Below are positions 42,635-52,617 of a stretch of DNA of 64,000 nt, in pieces. How positions within the stretch are numbered: the first letter of the stretch is position 1; each line of letters begins with the position of its first letter. The translations under genes were made by a program, and so were the position numbers. Where the stretch lies: positions 14,439,122 through 14,503,121 of the forward strand of contig CM071579.1 in the NCBI GenBank assembly GCA_036426205.1, read 5' to 3'. Origin of the DNA: Ascaphus truei (lineage: Eukaryota; Chordata; Amphibia; Anura; Ascaphidae). The notes under the pieces are model-generated. The model was not told the DNA's origin. It worked only from the letters and a program-made list of their open reading frames with translations, and did no database searches.

Positions 42635-43031
42635 CAGGGGGGCTCTTAACTGAGTCCCCTTGATGCTCCACCAAGGTAATGGGGAAGCCTGGCTGCCCTA
42701 CAAGCTGCCCTTCTTTCCCCTCCCCTGGTGCCCCTATCTCCTGCCACCCCCCGGTCACCCCTATAGTGAAACAACAGGGTACAGTCATAGGAAAAAATAA
42801 GTCAGGGTCAGTCTGCGACTTGGTCTGGCTTACCTCGCTGGTCCCCGCAGAGACCGCCGCCTTCGTTGGTCCCGATTGCAGGGGGACTGGAGTGGCCGCC
42901 GCCGGCATCATCTGGGTCGGGCAGCAACGGGCCGCTGCTGCAACAGCGCCCGGGCTTGGTACAGGTAAAACGGTGCAGGACAAGAATTGTAAAACATACT
43001 GGACACCTAACAAGCTCCAATTAAACCCCCA

Positions 43032-43541
43032 AAATACCCACAACATATATATAAGCATATGAGTGTCAGAGGAGTGCTTACTGAGCATGGCAATTGCATT
43101 AAAACCAGAGACATAACATAAAACACAGACAGAGCTCAGTTTTTAGCACATCTAGTGAGACTCATACACGGTACAGTGCCTAAATATATATGGAATAACT
43201 AATAAGTAAATGGTCTTTTAGTTTGACATTTTTGGCCAAAATTGTTGTAAGCCCCTGAGCCAACGCCAAGGCAGACCACATATCAGGGGTCCCTAACGCT
43301 AATATAAATTCTTAATAACCTGTTTAATAACATACCAGGAAAAGCACTCTGTATTAGAGATGTCACAGCCAAACTGCAAATTAAGTAGGAGGTTGCCAAC
43401 CTCCAATCAGCTATGACTATTCCATATATATTTAGGCACTGTACCGTGTAGCACTCTTCTGACACTCATATGCTTATATATATGTTGTGGGTATTAAAAA
43501 CTGAGCTCTGTCTGTGTTTTATGTTATGTCTCTGGTTTTAA
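43032..43541. repeat. Inverted repeats in permuted order inside the nested element
   Basis: Three blocks occur once in each orientation. A: 43032-43075 (ACCCACAACATATATATAAG) with complement 43451-43494. B: 43101-43145 (GACATAACATAAAACACAGA) with complement 43495-43541. C: about 43163-43197 (ACGGTACAGTGCCTAAATAT) with complement about 43418-43450. The left order is A-B-C, and the right order is C'-A'-B' where a simple foldback would give C'-B'-A'. Confidence 0.75.
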
Positions 43542-44860
43542 AACGGTGCAGGACAAGGGTCCCAGATCTTTGTGGAGTAACACGGCTCCCGCCAAACCAG
43601 GTAAAATAACCCCCTCCCGCAATCCCTGTCCCTTCCCCCACTCAGAAAGCGCTCCGGTACTTTGCCGGAATCGTGGCTCTTCCGCTGCCGTCGACGCCAT
43701 GGGAGAGCCCCGGGTAGCTGCCGCAACAGTACCTGGCTTTGGTGCAGGGTCGCCAGCATGGATTGTGGGGCTCCAGTCCTCGCTGGGAGTCGCCGACTCC
43801 GCCAAACAATGTGAAACACCCACCTCCCGCACACCCCAACCCTCCCCCCAAATAAAATTACCGCCGGCAGGATGCCGGAATGGCGGCTTCTTCTCCGCCA
43901 CTGCCGCTGATTCGCCGCCGGGATCTGATGGATGGCCGCCGCTCTCTGCCGCTAACGGAGTCATCTCTTCCGCAGCTCATGAGCGCTGGCCCTGAGGGGC
44001 TTCTTCGCCCGGCCGCGCACGGTCCAGGCATTGGGCTTTATTGTGGCCCGCTTTGTGGCAGTGGTAACACCACCGCTTCTGCCAGAGCGTCTCCGCCGCC
44101 GGTGGACTACCCCCCGCAAGAGGCTGCTGATCCAAGGTGGAGTTGCTCGAGCGAAGGGCTCATTCCGGAGCGTCTCCACCGCCGGTGGACTACCCCCGCA
44201 ATAGGCTGCTGAGTCCAGGGCGGAGTTGCTTGAGCGCCGGCTCAGGGAGGGGGTAAGTGGGTCGGGACAACGCCAGCTTCAGGAGCTCGTTCTGCTCCGC
44301 CTGGGAACACATCCCTCCCCACGCAGACAACAGTGAAAGCTCTTCCAGGGAAAATGGACTGGCCACCGCAACGGCCGTTACCTCTCCGGCTGTAAAACTT
44401 TTGGGGTCTCCGCGATCACCTGCTCCCTCCACAAGTCTCTGCCATCCCAGAGCTGGGTCCATTCCCTGCTCTCTGGGTGGTTTGGTGGTTACAGCGGCTG
44501 CAGCTGTGGATCTTTGCTCAGCCTGACGGGTTTCATGCTCACCGATCGCTGCCTCTCTCTCAGCCTTGCGGCTGCTGGTCCCCGCGCCGACTTGATGCAC
44601 TCCTCCGGTCTCGGTGCCCGGCTCCAGTCACTTGGATGGCCGGCACTTTGGTTCTGGAGGCAATGCTTCTCACAAGTAGGGGAACAGTGAGGAGGTGCCA
44701 TATCTTGTGTTATATGTTGTACACTGTGTGTTCAATATCTTTAGTCCCAGGAACTCGCAATTACCTTCGAGTTCCCACTATATTACAGGGTCCCTCAGTA
44801 CACTGTCATACAGGTCCAGTTCAGATCCCGCCGCTGCCACCAGTTTTATTAATAATGCCT

Positions 44861-46045
44861 GTGACGGTAACTTTGTAACAGGCTATTAATAATACACACC
44901 AAAAATATAACTGGGTTGAACTGAACGAGGCTTAGATATGATAAAATATAATTTATTCCTTGAAAAAGGTGAACACACGAGATTATACAAATAACAGACA
45001 AAATATGACACTTACTTAAGATGGAATGATGAAATAGTCAGAAATCGTGACTAGCAGTTCATACAGCAATCTTGAAAATCACCAAGACACGAAAGACAAT
45101 AGCCATAGGCTGAGCCTGGTTCTTATACAATTATTTCCCATTGAACACAACCTAAACCCAGCCCCTCTCATAGCTCAGTGGTGAGGTTGACAGTTTTCCC
45201 CAGAGTAAAACTCCTCCCACCCAAGGACGTTTAAAAACTGCTTTTCCTATCTAAATAACTTCATAACTTCAGTTCAGTGATACTTACTGGCACACGAGAC
45301 ATATTTATACATTCCGGCACGCATGACACTCCCAATAAGACTAAATATTACCGTGTAATACTAAAATTAAGAGAGATATTAATATCTGTCTCTTAGTACC
45401 TGCTAGACATCATGTGTCTGTAATCCTTATGTGCGAATCAGTCCCACGAATACACATATGTAGCTTTTAGCACATTCAGCCGAGGACATCTCATAATATT
45501 CTTATATTTAATAAGGTCACTCATTCTGATATCTCCTTGGGTAACCGCACCCCTGGCCCCCATAACCCCTTGTCAATAAATCCTTTGAAGCTGGGACTCG
45601 TGTGTAGAGAACATTTGTCACAGGTGCTAGATTTCACACCCAATGCTCCAGACATGGGCCTAGCTGTCTCTACCAGCATTATACCCTTGGTCTGCCAATT
45701 AGGTATTAACATACTGTACACTACACCCCCTCTGTACTTTTCACACCCAACTTCAATCAAGCCTTTTGAAGCCCAGATATTTCTGAAAAGACACCACACA
45801 TATTTGTATTTTCCTAAACTGTAGCTCATTAACCCCTTAAGCCCCAGTGTTTGTGTGGTGCAGACACTGGCACAGAAACAATACATTTATACAGGGGAAT
45901 AAACAGTTGGGTGGCTGAAGCAAGGCAAAAACACATTGCTGGACCCCAGTCCAGTAACCCCTTGCTTCCCAGGTGAGTAGAGTAGAGGGTGGTCAAATGG
46001 GGTGTAACCCCTATAATCCCAGGCCAAATCCTCTCTATCATGACA
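44861..46045 (-). repeat. LTR of the nested element (5' LTR in element sense)
   Basis: 1185 bp, uninterrupted. It provides the empty-site reference for the LINE in the other LTR (..TAGCAGTTCATACAGC..). In element sense it has a TATAAAT about 150 bp from its start and an AATAAA near its end. Confidence 0.93.
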
Positions 46046-47107
46046 ATCCTGGAGTGGGGGCATTCTTCCAGATCGGCTGGCCACCCGGGCTTCAAAAGGA
46101 CTCTGGATTTAATCAAACGGACCTTTTGGTGGCCTAAAATGAGCAAAGACATTTTTTATTTCACGAGAGCTTGTCCGGTGTGCGCTCACAGTAAGTCCGC
46201 CCGACACAAACCATCTGGGCTTCTCCTGCCCCTTCCCATCCCTGAACGGCCTTGGAAACATATATCCATGGACTTTATTGTGGAACTCCCACCCTCTAAA
46301 GGGATGAATACGATCCTTGTAGTAGTGGACAGATTTTCCAAGCACACGCACTTTGTACCTCTCAAGGGTCTTCCCAATTCGGCTACCTTGGCTGATGTAT
46401 TTTCTAAAGAAATTTTCAGGCTACACAGCGTTCCACTCACCATTGTCTCAGACAGGGGCACACAATTCATTTCTAAGTTTTGGCGAGCATTTTCTCAGAG
46501 ACTTGGCATATCCCTCCTCTTCTCCTCGGGTTATCACCCACAGACCAACGGCCAGACGGAGAGAATGAACCAGACCTTGGAGCAGTATGTTAGATGTTTC
46601 GTGTCGGAATCTCAAGACAACTGGGTAGATCTATTACCCTGGGCGGAGTTCGCGATTAATTCGCTGAGGAATGAATCCAAGCAAGAGTCGCCATTCTTCA
46701 TTAATTATGGGTTCCACCCTAGCCGTCTTCCTCTCTCTTCCATTCCGTCTGGTGTACCGGCAGCAGATATCCAAGTCTCTAATTTACAAGACTCCTGGAA
46801 GAGGATCCAAAAAGCCTTGCAAGGGGCCGTCTGAAAACAGAAGGCCCAAGCGGATCGGCGACGTCAGGTGGCACCGGAGTATAAACCTGGGGACAGAGTC
46901 TGGCTTTCCTCTAAAAATATCAAGCTTAAAACTCCTTCTCAGAAGCTGGCGCCCAGATTCTTAGGTCCCTTCAAGGTCCTCGAACGGATCAACCCAGTAG
47001 CGTATCGGCTTTTGCTACCTCCCACCATGAGGATACCCACAGTGTTCCACGTTTCCCTCCTGAAACCCGTCTTCCGGACCGTCCCCATAGACCCAACCCA
47101 GTCGTGA
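46046..47107 (+). pseudogene. pol: Gypsy pol, integrase
   Basis: Continues the Gypsy pol frame after the nested insertion. An N-terminal zinc-binding HHCC region (SAGHPGFKRTLDLIKRTFWW, then CPVCAH, about 46076-46190) is followed by the catalytic core with the three acidic residues in order: SMDFIVEL (about 46268), VSDRGTQF (about 46445) and NGQTERMN (about 46546). A TGA at 46832-46834 breaks the frame, which continues in phase with the C-terminal [11 protein letters not shown] and [10 protein letters not shown] blocks to a TGA at 47105-47107. Integrase inserts the DNA copy; this one is truncated by the TGA. Confidence 0.93.
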
Positions 47108-47334
47108 TACAGGGGCAACAAGAATTTGAAGTCCAGTCCATTCTCGATTCACGACTTTCCAGGGGCAAACTTCAATTCCTCGTTCATTGGAAGGGATATG
47201 GTCCGGAGGAATGTTCTTGGGTACCTTGTCATCACATTCACGCCCCAGCTCTACTTAAGCAATTTCATCAGAAATTTCCTCATAAACCTTGGGAGGATCG
47301 TCCGGAGTCCGATCCTCAAGGTGGGGTACTGTAA
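47104..47334 (+). pseudogene. pol: Gypsy pol, C-terminal chromodomain
   Basis: In a shifted frame after the integrase, about 75 codons read EFEVQSILDSR .. LQFLVHWKGYGPEECSW .. ALLKQFH, the chromodomain signature found at the end of chromovirus integrases. It is thought to guide insertion to particular chromatin. The stop overlaps the LTR start at 47330. Its displacement by one frame from the integrase may be a mutation. Confidence 0.9.
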
Positions 47335-48070
47335 AGGATCGGGGGACACGCGCCTTACAGCGGGTCCCCATCACCCCGGCTCCCAGTACTGCCGCTCATC
47401 CCAGGCCCCGTCCCCGCCTGCTCCTTACCCGCTCCTGTCGGGCGCCGCTCCGCTCCTCCGCGGCACACGCCGCCTCCGCCCACACGCTGCCGTGGCGCGT
47501 GCGCGGGAGTGTTACAGGGCGCGCGCACCCGTCCTCTTCTACACTCCTCCTGCAGCCTTGGCTTCACCTCCCAGCAGCTGGAGGCTATTCCCACTAAGGA
47601 ACACCACATCAGGCATTCTAACCTATCCCTGGGACACCGCTCAGTCAAGTCCCCGCTCCGCCTCTTGCTCCCATTGGTTCTCCAACATTTATAGTTTCTG
47701 TCTGCCCTCTCCTTCCTCGCTCTGCATAGTTTTCCTGTGGCTCTTGTAGTACGGAGGTCTATGCCTGGCTCTCTTTTGTGTTGCAGCTCTCGCTCCAATC
47801 CCAGCCCTCGTTTGATACCCTTGGATTTGATCTTGGCTCTCGTTAGACTTCGTGTACCTCGCTACTCCCTTAACCTACGGCTTTTGGATCTCTACCTTCG
47901 GACCTCTGGCGCCCCGGACGCGGCAAGTATCAGGCTAACCCTTTCTCACCAGACCCGGCAACGCATCTTACCACACTCCGGGCACGCCCTCACTGCTGTG
48001 GGTGCGTGTTATACCCTTACCCACCTCAGTACTGGGGACTGGCCAAGTCTGCGGGCAGTCAAGCGTTACA
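47330..48070 (+). repeat. 3' LTR of the Gypsy element
   Basis: Begins TGTAAAGGATCGGGGGACAC and ends ..CAAGCGTTACA, immediately followed by the target duplication ATGTG. Preceded by a short purine-rich stretch (AAGGTGGGGTAC). Confidence 0.95.
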
Positions 48071-49178
48071 ATGTGTTATCTTGGTAATGTTGTACCTTGT
48101 GTAATGCAGTTGTCTTTCACTCCTGTTGTTTTGTGCTAGGAAATATGTTGGTGAACTGTAATAACAAATGATAACAATACTAATATCAATCCCTGGATTT
48201 CACAACCACATCGCCCCAGGAATTACTTAATGATGATACATGCACTACAGGTGTACCTAGCTATACTTGTTTGGCCAAAATAGTTAATCCTGTGTACCTG
48301 CTGTTTATGTGTTTTGTTGGCTGGAAATAATTGTACTGGTATCCACAGTGGTTGAAATGCAATATTACTGGGTACTTTTTTTTTAAATGACCTTCCGTTG
48401 TCTGCTTTTATAACATCAATATTTTCGAATAGTGCCCAATAATCTCTGTTTATTCTATTTAAGAGGTTTGTCATTTCTAGTAAAAGTAAAGCAAACTACA
48501 GTACCAAGACTTTTTTGTTAATATATCTGTGGCAGAAGGGTCTGTTCTTTACGATGATTATCTTTGATATTGGTGTTGAATCCAAAGATGGACATTTCCC
48601 CTTCCTAACCTACCATCCCTGCAAATTATCCAACTATTTCATAGAAATCCCGGAGGTGCAGGAGGAAAAGCAAATCTTCTTGAACAATTGGGAGATGCCA
48701 GGAACTCCTCCAGCAGGCGTTGTTAGAGCACGACAATGAGCCGCTTTCTGCATGGCTAGTTTAATATAAGAAGGTGCTTCTCTTGGGCCTAACAGATCAT
48801 TTTCTCGTTGTTCTTTGGAGATTTGGAGAGAGGAGACATTGGGTAAGTGCCAGTGTTACATGCACCGCAGGCAGACGATAACACAGGCAGCATCCCCCAA
48901 CAATAACTCTTACTTGCTTCTGATAGTCAAGTGATGACCTCAGGTCTCACCCTTTCAATGCTATAAAGGTATCAACATGAGTTTTTACTATAAGGGAAAA
49001 TATATAGATAACATCTTAATATAGCATAGGGACACAAAATAGATGTGGACACGTTAAACAGAATGTATGTGTGCACGGACGTGTGTATCAAATACACTGG
49101 ATGTCCCTCCTAAAAAAAAATACACAAAATTATACAGAAATAGTGCTAAAAATCCCTTTTTCAATCAACCATGTAAAG
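48071..49178. other. Retroposon remainder, then no gene recognised
   Basis: 48076-48160 probably completes the retroposon split by the Gypsy element. A 74-codon frame (48515-48739, ending ..PGTPPAGVVRARQ) is the only other notable frame. It shows no domain I know, and I do not call it. Confidence 0.5.
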
Positions 49179-49670
49179 GGAAATCCCCACAGGGTATATA
49201 GGTAATCCCCACAGGGTATATAGGTAATCCCCACAGGGTATATAGGTAAACCTCACAGGGTATATAGGTAAACCTCACAGGGTATATAGGTAAACCCTGC
49301 AAATTATAGGTAATCCCCACAGGTTATAGGTACTCCGTACAGGATATATTTAATACCCACAGGGTATAGGTAATCCCTACAGGATATAGGTAATCCCTGC
49401 AGGATATAGGTAATCCCTGCAGGGTATAGGTAATATCCACAGTTTATAGGTAATCCCCACAGCGTATAGGTAATCCCCGCAGGGTGTAGGTAATCCCTAC
49501 AGGATATAGGTAATCCCTACAGGATATTTGTAATCCCTACAGGATATAGGTAATCCCCGCAGGGTGTAGGTAATCCTCACAGGGTATAGGTAATCCCCAC
49601 AGGGTATAGGTAATTCCGCCAGGATATAGTTAATCCCTACAGGATATAGGTAATCCTCGCAGGGCATGGG
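49179..49670 (+). repeat. ~20-bp minisatellite, about 25 copies
   Basis: Unit near AATCCCCACAGGGTATAGGT, with CAC/CAT/TGC alternatives and a longer TATATAGG form in the first copies. Ends at a G-rich stretch near 49670. Confidence 0.95.
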
Positions 49671-49918
49671 GGGGAGGGGAAACAGGTGCTACATACATGT
49701 GAGATTCTCTCCTGGAGTCTGAGAGGTCTGAAGGGGAAAGCACATGTAAGCCCCTTTTATAACCTTGGTAAGGGTATAACCCCACCCTCAGTTACTGGGC
49801 AGAATACGTGTTGCAGAAGGACTCACCATATACATGTGACCTTCTGGCAATCTCTAGAAAAAATGTGACTAAAACTGCCCTTCTAAAAAGGCAACATATA
49901 GTAACTATAATGTGACTT

Positions 49919-50206
49919 AGGCCGCGCTTATAGTGCCGGCGCCGGCGCCCGAAAACAAATACATTGCCGCCGTGTGCGCTTATAGTGCACGCGACGGCGA
50001 CTGAGCAACGTTGCGAAAACCTGAAGCCGGCAAAATTTGATTTTTCAAGGGCCGTCGCGTCACGTGACGGCCCTTGAACAAATCAAATTGCCGGAATCCC
50101 GCAACCCCGCCGCCCGGCGAAATATTACTTTCGCCGGTGGCAACGGCGACGGGTGACGTCACCCGCCGTGTCGCCGTCGCCAACGACGGCACTATAGGCA
50201 CGGCCT
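49919..50206. mobile_element. GC-rich MITE with AGGCC.GCGCTTATAGTGC termini
   Basis: Inverted ends AGGCCGCGCTTATAGTGCCG and CGGCACTATAGGCACGGCCT (288 bp), with an inner palindrome around CAAGGGCCGTCGCGTCACGT. Very CpG-rich against an AT-rich background. Related by its termini to 2231-2420. The flanking TTA/TAA suggests a short TA-type duplication, compatible with Harbinger/ISL2EU-like elements, but this is uncertain. Confidence 0.8.
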
Positions 50207-50284
50207 AACTCACATGTCCGAGGCCTCGTGGGGATTTAACCCCTACACTGACTGCAGCTACCAGGACTGACGTGTAGAGATTTT
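50207..50284. other. Short spacer, nothing recognised
   Basis: Spacer between the MITE and the retroposon tail. Confidence 0.5.
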
Positions 50285-50395
50285 CTTTATTTAGCAAGGG
50301 AATACACCTATTATATTATAATTCCCTGTATTGTCTCTTCTGTAAAGCACTGAGTACACTGTAGGTGCTATATAAATAAAGATATACATACATAT
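50285..50395 (+). mobile_element. Retroposon tail (GCTATATAAATAAA family)
   Basis: ATTATAATTCCCTGTATTGT then AAGCACTGAGTACACTGTAG and GTGCTATATAAATAAA, followed by GATATACATA. It closely matches the 3' part of the insertion at 59255-59733. The 5' part is missing or diverged. Confidence 0.75.
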
Positions 50396-51647
50396 TTGTT
50401 GTAAGAACAAATTAAGGAGAGGGTTTTTGTAAACTCTGTAAACACTGTCTGTACTCAGCACTGATTTATAATGAAGTGTAATCATTTTCAGAATTTGGCA
50501 GAACGTGAGAGGCAGAAAACATGAAATTCAGATTTACATACAAGTGCCAATTTGGACTGTTTTCTTATTAGAGTCCACTAACGTCCTCGTGGTATTAAGG
50601 CTGTGATAGCATTTTCTTTAACAACTTACACAGTGTATCTACGCAAACTTGTGAGCTCTCAAAACTTTATGTTCAACGTCTGCATCAAGTGCAATACAAA
50701 GCATGCTGACTATTGGAATGAACATATGTACGGGAGGCTGATGTCTCAATGTAATAATGGAGCAATACAGGTGAACAAATGAGCATTTTCATCCTGCCCC
50801 TTTAGCACCATGGCACGTTGCTCCGGTTTCTCATCCGCCTCCTGTTTGGGGAATGTTCAGACATCGGTGCGGACATGTAGGACACACATACTGTATATAA
50901 TGGGATGTATCAAATTCTGTGCCGCTTTTTCTCTACTTTTTTATGTGTGTGTAAAAACCAGATGGTGTAAAGTGTAAGAAACTCTATATCCTAGAACCAG
51001 GGTCACGTGTAATGTATGAATAGTTCCAGTTAGCTTAACTCAAGCCTTCGCTCTTCCAAAGCACAAGCCCTTTAGTCTTTCTTAGTTTTATTGAAGGAAA
51101 GTCATAGGATGAAAGGTACTTGCAGATGTAGTGTGGTAGAGTGCTTCTCTGTCTGAAGTGCTGTGTATCAAGGTAAGACTGTGTAAAAACAGAAAGGCCT
51201 TGCTGGGGATAATAGCAGGCAGGTACTGTACTCAGTGTCCTGGGTGGAAAGGAAGTAAGGGCTGAGTGTCACACAGGAAAAGTATGGGACTGAACTAACT
51301 GTCAGCAGGGACAGGGGGGGGAATAGAATAGCCCATTCTAGGAGAAAAGCTGAGGTTGCTATAGCAACTCACTAACTATGGCTGTGGAAGGAAATAATGA
51401 AACAATGTAGCCTTCTCACATGCAGCTAGCTGCTGGGACAGAAGAAATTACAGGCAGCTGAACTAAGGAGACAACAACTGTCTGTGAGCTGCAAATGACA
51501 CAGGAATAAGATAATCCTGTTCCAGGACACTCAAACTACAAATACATATGATGCAGTGTGTCAAAAGTAAACTTTTCTTTGCCTTGCCATGTATTTTATC
51601 GAAACACAGGCCTGCCATGAGCTCTGGGAGACACAGGAATGGTTTTG
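50396..51647. other. No gene recognised
   Basis: AT-rich unique DNA. No repeat or coding structure that I can support. Confidence 0.6.
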
Positions 51648-51810
51648 GCACAACTAGATTGCAAGCTCTCGGGATCAGGACCCACATTGCCTTCTGTATC
51701 TGCCTGCACATGTGTCCTCATTGGGAATGTCATTATTTATGTAATTTATATCCTTCCGTAACCCCGAGTTGCCCCGCTGCAGAATACGTTGGCCCTTAAT
51801 AAATTAACAA
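51648..51810 (+). mobile_element. Diverged retroposon (SINE-like)
   Basis: CTAGATTGCAAGCTCTCGGG then ATCAGGACC resembles the head of the 31649 element and of 59585. The tail TTGGCCCTTAATAAATTAAC is a diverged form of the GCGCTATATAAATAAA end. Confidence 0.6.
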
Positions 51811-52204
51811 TAATAATTGTATCCCCATTATTAAGCCCCACAAACCCACGTCATGCTGCAGCCACCAGGCACACTGCCGTCTTCTTGGAGAGGTTGATGG
51901 GTGTTGTTGCTTAGTTACTTCTCGTCCAGAAAGCAACACAGAAAACACCAGGTTTTCATGTCTGGGAACACTTTATTTTTAGAACGCAGGATCTGTTCAT
52001 CTGTTACATAGTTTATGTAAGTAACTGTCTTTTGCCAACTGATATTCCTTAGGAATTCTGCACTAATTCACAGGGCACTTTTTAACTTGCACTCCCACCT
52101 GCTCTTGTTTCCCTTTGTAATTCTGATAACACACATTTTGGGAAATTACCAGTAGGTTAGGTTAAAAAAAAAAAGACACATGTCCACTTAGTTTAACCTT
52201 TGTT
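51811..52204. other. No gene; fragment of the CATAGTTA repeat
   Basis: 52000-52190 has TTACATAGTT, a run of about 11 A and AAGACACATGTCC, a fragment of the repeat at 5413-5670. Nothing else recognised. Confidence 0.5.
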
Positions 52205-52617
52205 ACATTCTAATTATCATCTGAGATCTGACTCCAAAAGACTGTTCATGGTCCCAAGGCTCAACAAAGTATCCGGCCGTTCCTCCTTCTCTTACCGTGC
52301 ACCCCAAAACTGGAACAACCTACCGGAGACTCACATCCCCCACTAGTTTAAGTTATTTCAAAACTAAGGCTATCTCACATTTTTATCTGGTCTGTAACTG
52401 TTTCATACAGTAAGCCTATAATATATATTTTATTTAACTGTGCATGCAATGTCTTGTACAGTATATACTGTATACCATGTTCATTTATGTAACTGTATTT
52501 GTAACCATGTATTATTTGTCTTAATTCTATGCCCAGGACATAATTGAAAACGAGAAGTAACTCTCAATGTATTACTTCCTCGTAAAATATTTTACAAATA
52601 AAAAAAAAAAAAAAAAA
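52205..52617 (+). mobile_element. 5'-truncated CR1/Rex-like LINE, second copy
   Basis: Matches 39660-40044 (the end of the RT C-terminal domain, then the 3' UTR with AACTCTCAATGTATTACTTC) and ends in a run of about 19 A residues at 52600-52618. A frame-disrupting change is present in the short coding part. Only about 410 bp remain. Confidence 0.85.

Larger units (their letters stand above)
41025..44860 (-). other. Interior of the nested LTR element
   Basis: GC-rich interior. Just inside the 5' LTR (minus strand, about 44830-44850) is ACTGGTGGCAGCGGCGGGAT, resembling the leader after an LTR, but about 20 bp from the LTR edge, so a primer-binding site is not certain. Minus-strand frames at 44190-44600, 42552-43088, 41414-42634 and 41035-41454 may be remnants of a gag-like or unrelated protein; I recognise none of them. 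Confidence 0.6.
38896..46045 (-). mobile_element. Nested non-autonomous LTR element, opposite orientation
   Basis: Inserted in Gypsy pol with a perfect 5-bp duplication ATCCT (38891-38895 and 46046-46050). Two ~1.18-kb LTRs (38896-41024, holding a LINE, and 44861-46045) begin TG and end CA. Minus orientation is shown by a polypurine tract (GAGCAGGGGAGG, minus strand, just outside the LTR at 41025-41036), a minus-strand TATAAAT in the LTR (about 45885-45892) and a minus-strand AATAAA about 90 bp from the LTR end. The 3.8-kb interior has no RT, protease, RNase H or integrase that I can see, so it is probably mobilised by another element. Confidence 0.88.
35132..48070 (+). mobile_element. Ty3/Gypsy chromovirus-type LTR retrotransposon (carries a nested element)
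   Basis: Two LTRs (35132-35912 and 47330-48070) bounded by a perfect 5-bp target duplication ATGTG (35127-35131 and 48071-48075) enclose gag, protease, RT, RNase H, integrase and a C-terminal chromodomain in the Ty3/Gypsy order. A 7150-bp element (38896-46045) interrupts pol; without it the element is about 5.8 kb, a usual size. Several stops and frameshifts mean it is inactive. LTR divergence is small apart from a ~40-bp indel, so insertion is not very ancient (inference). Confidence 0.95.

Noticed and set aside
48515..48739. 74-codon frame as an exon
   Set aside because: No recognisable domain, no convincing splice sites, and no second exon in the window.
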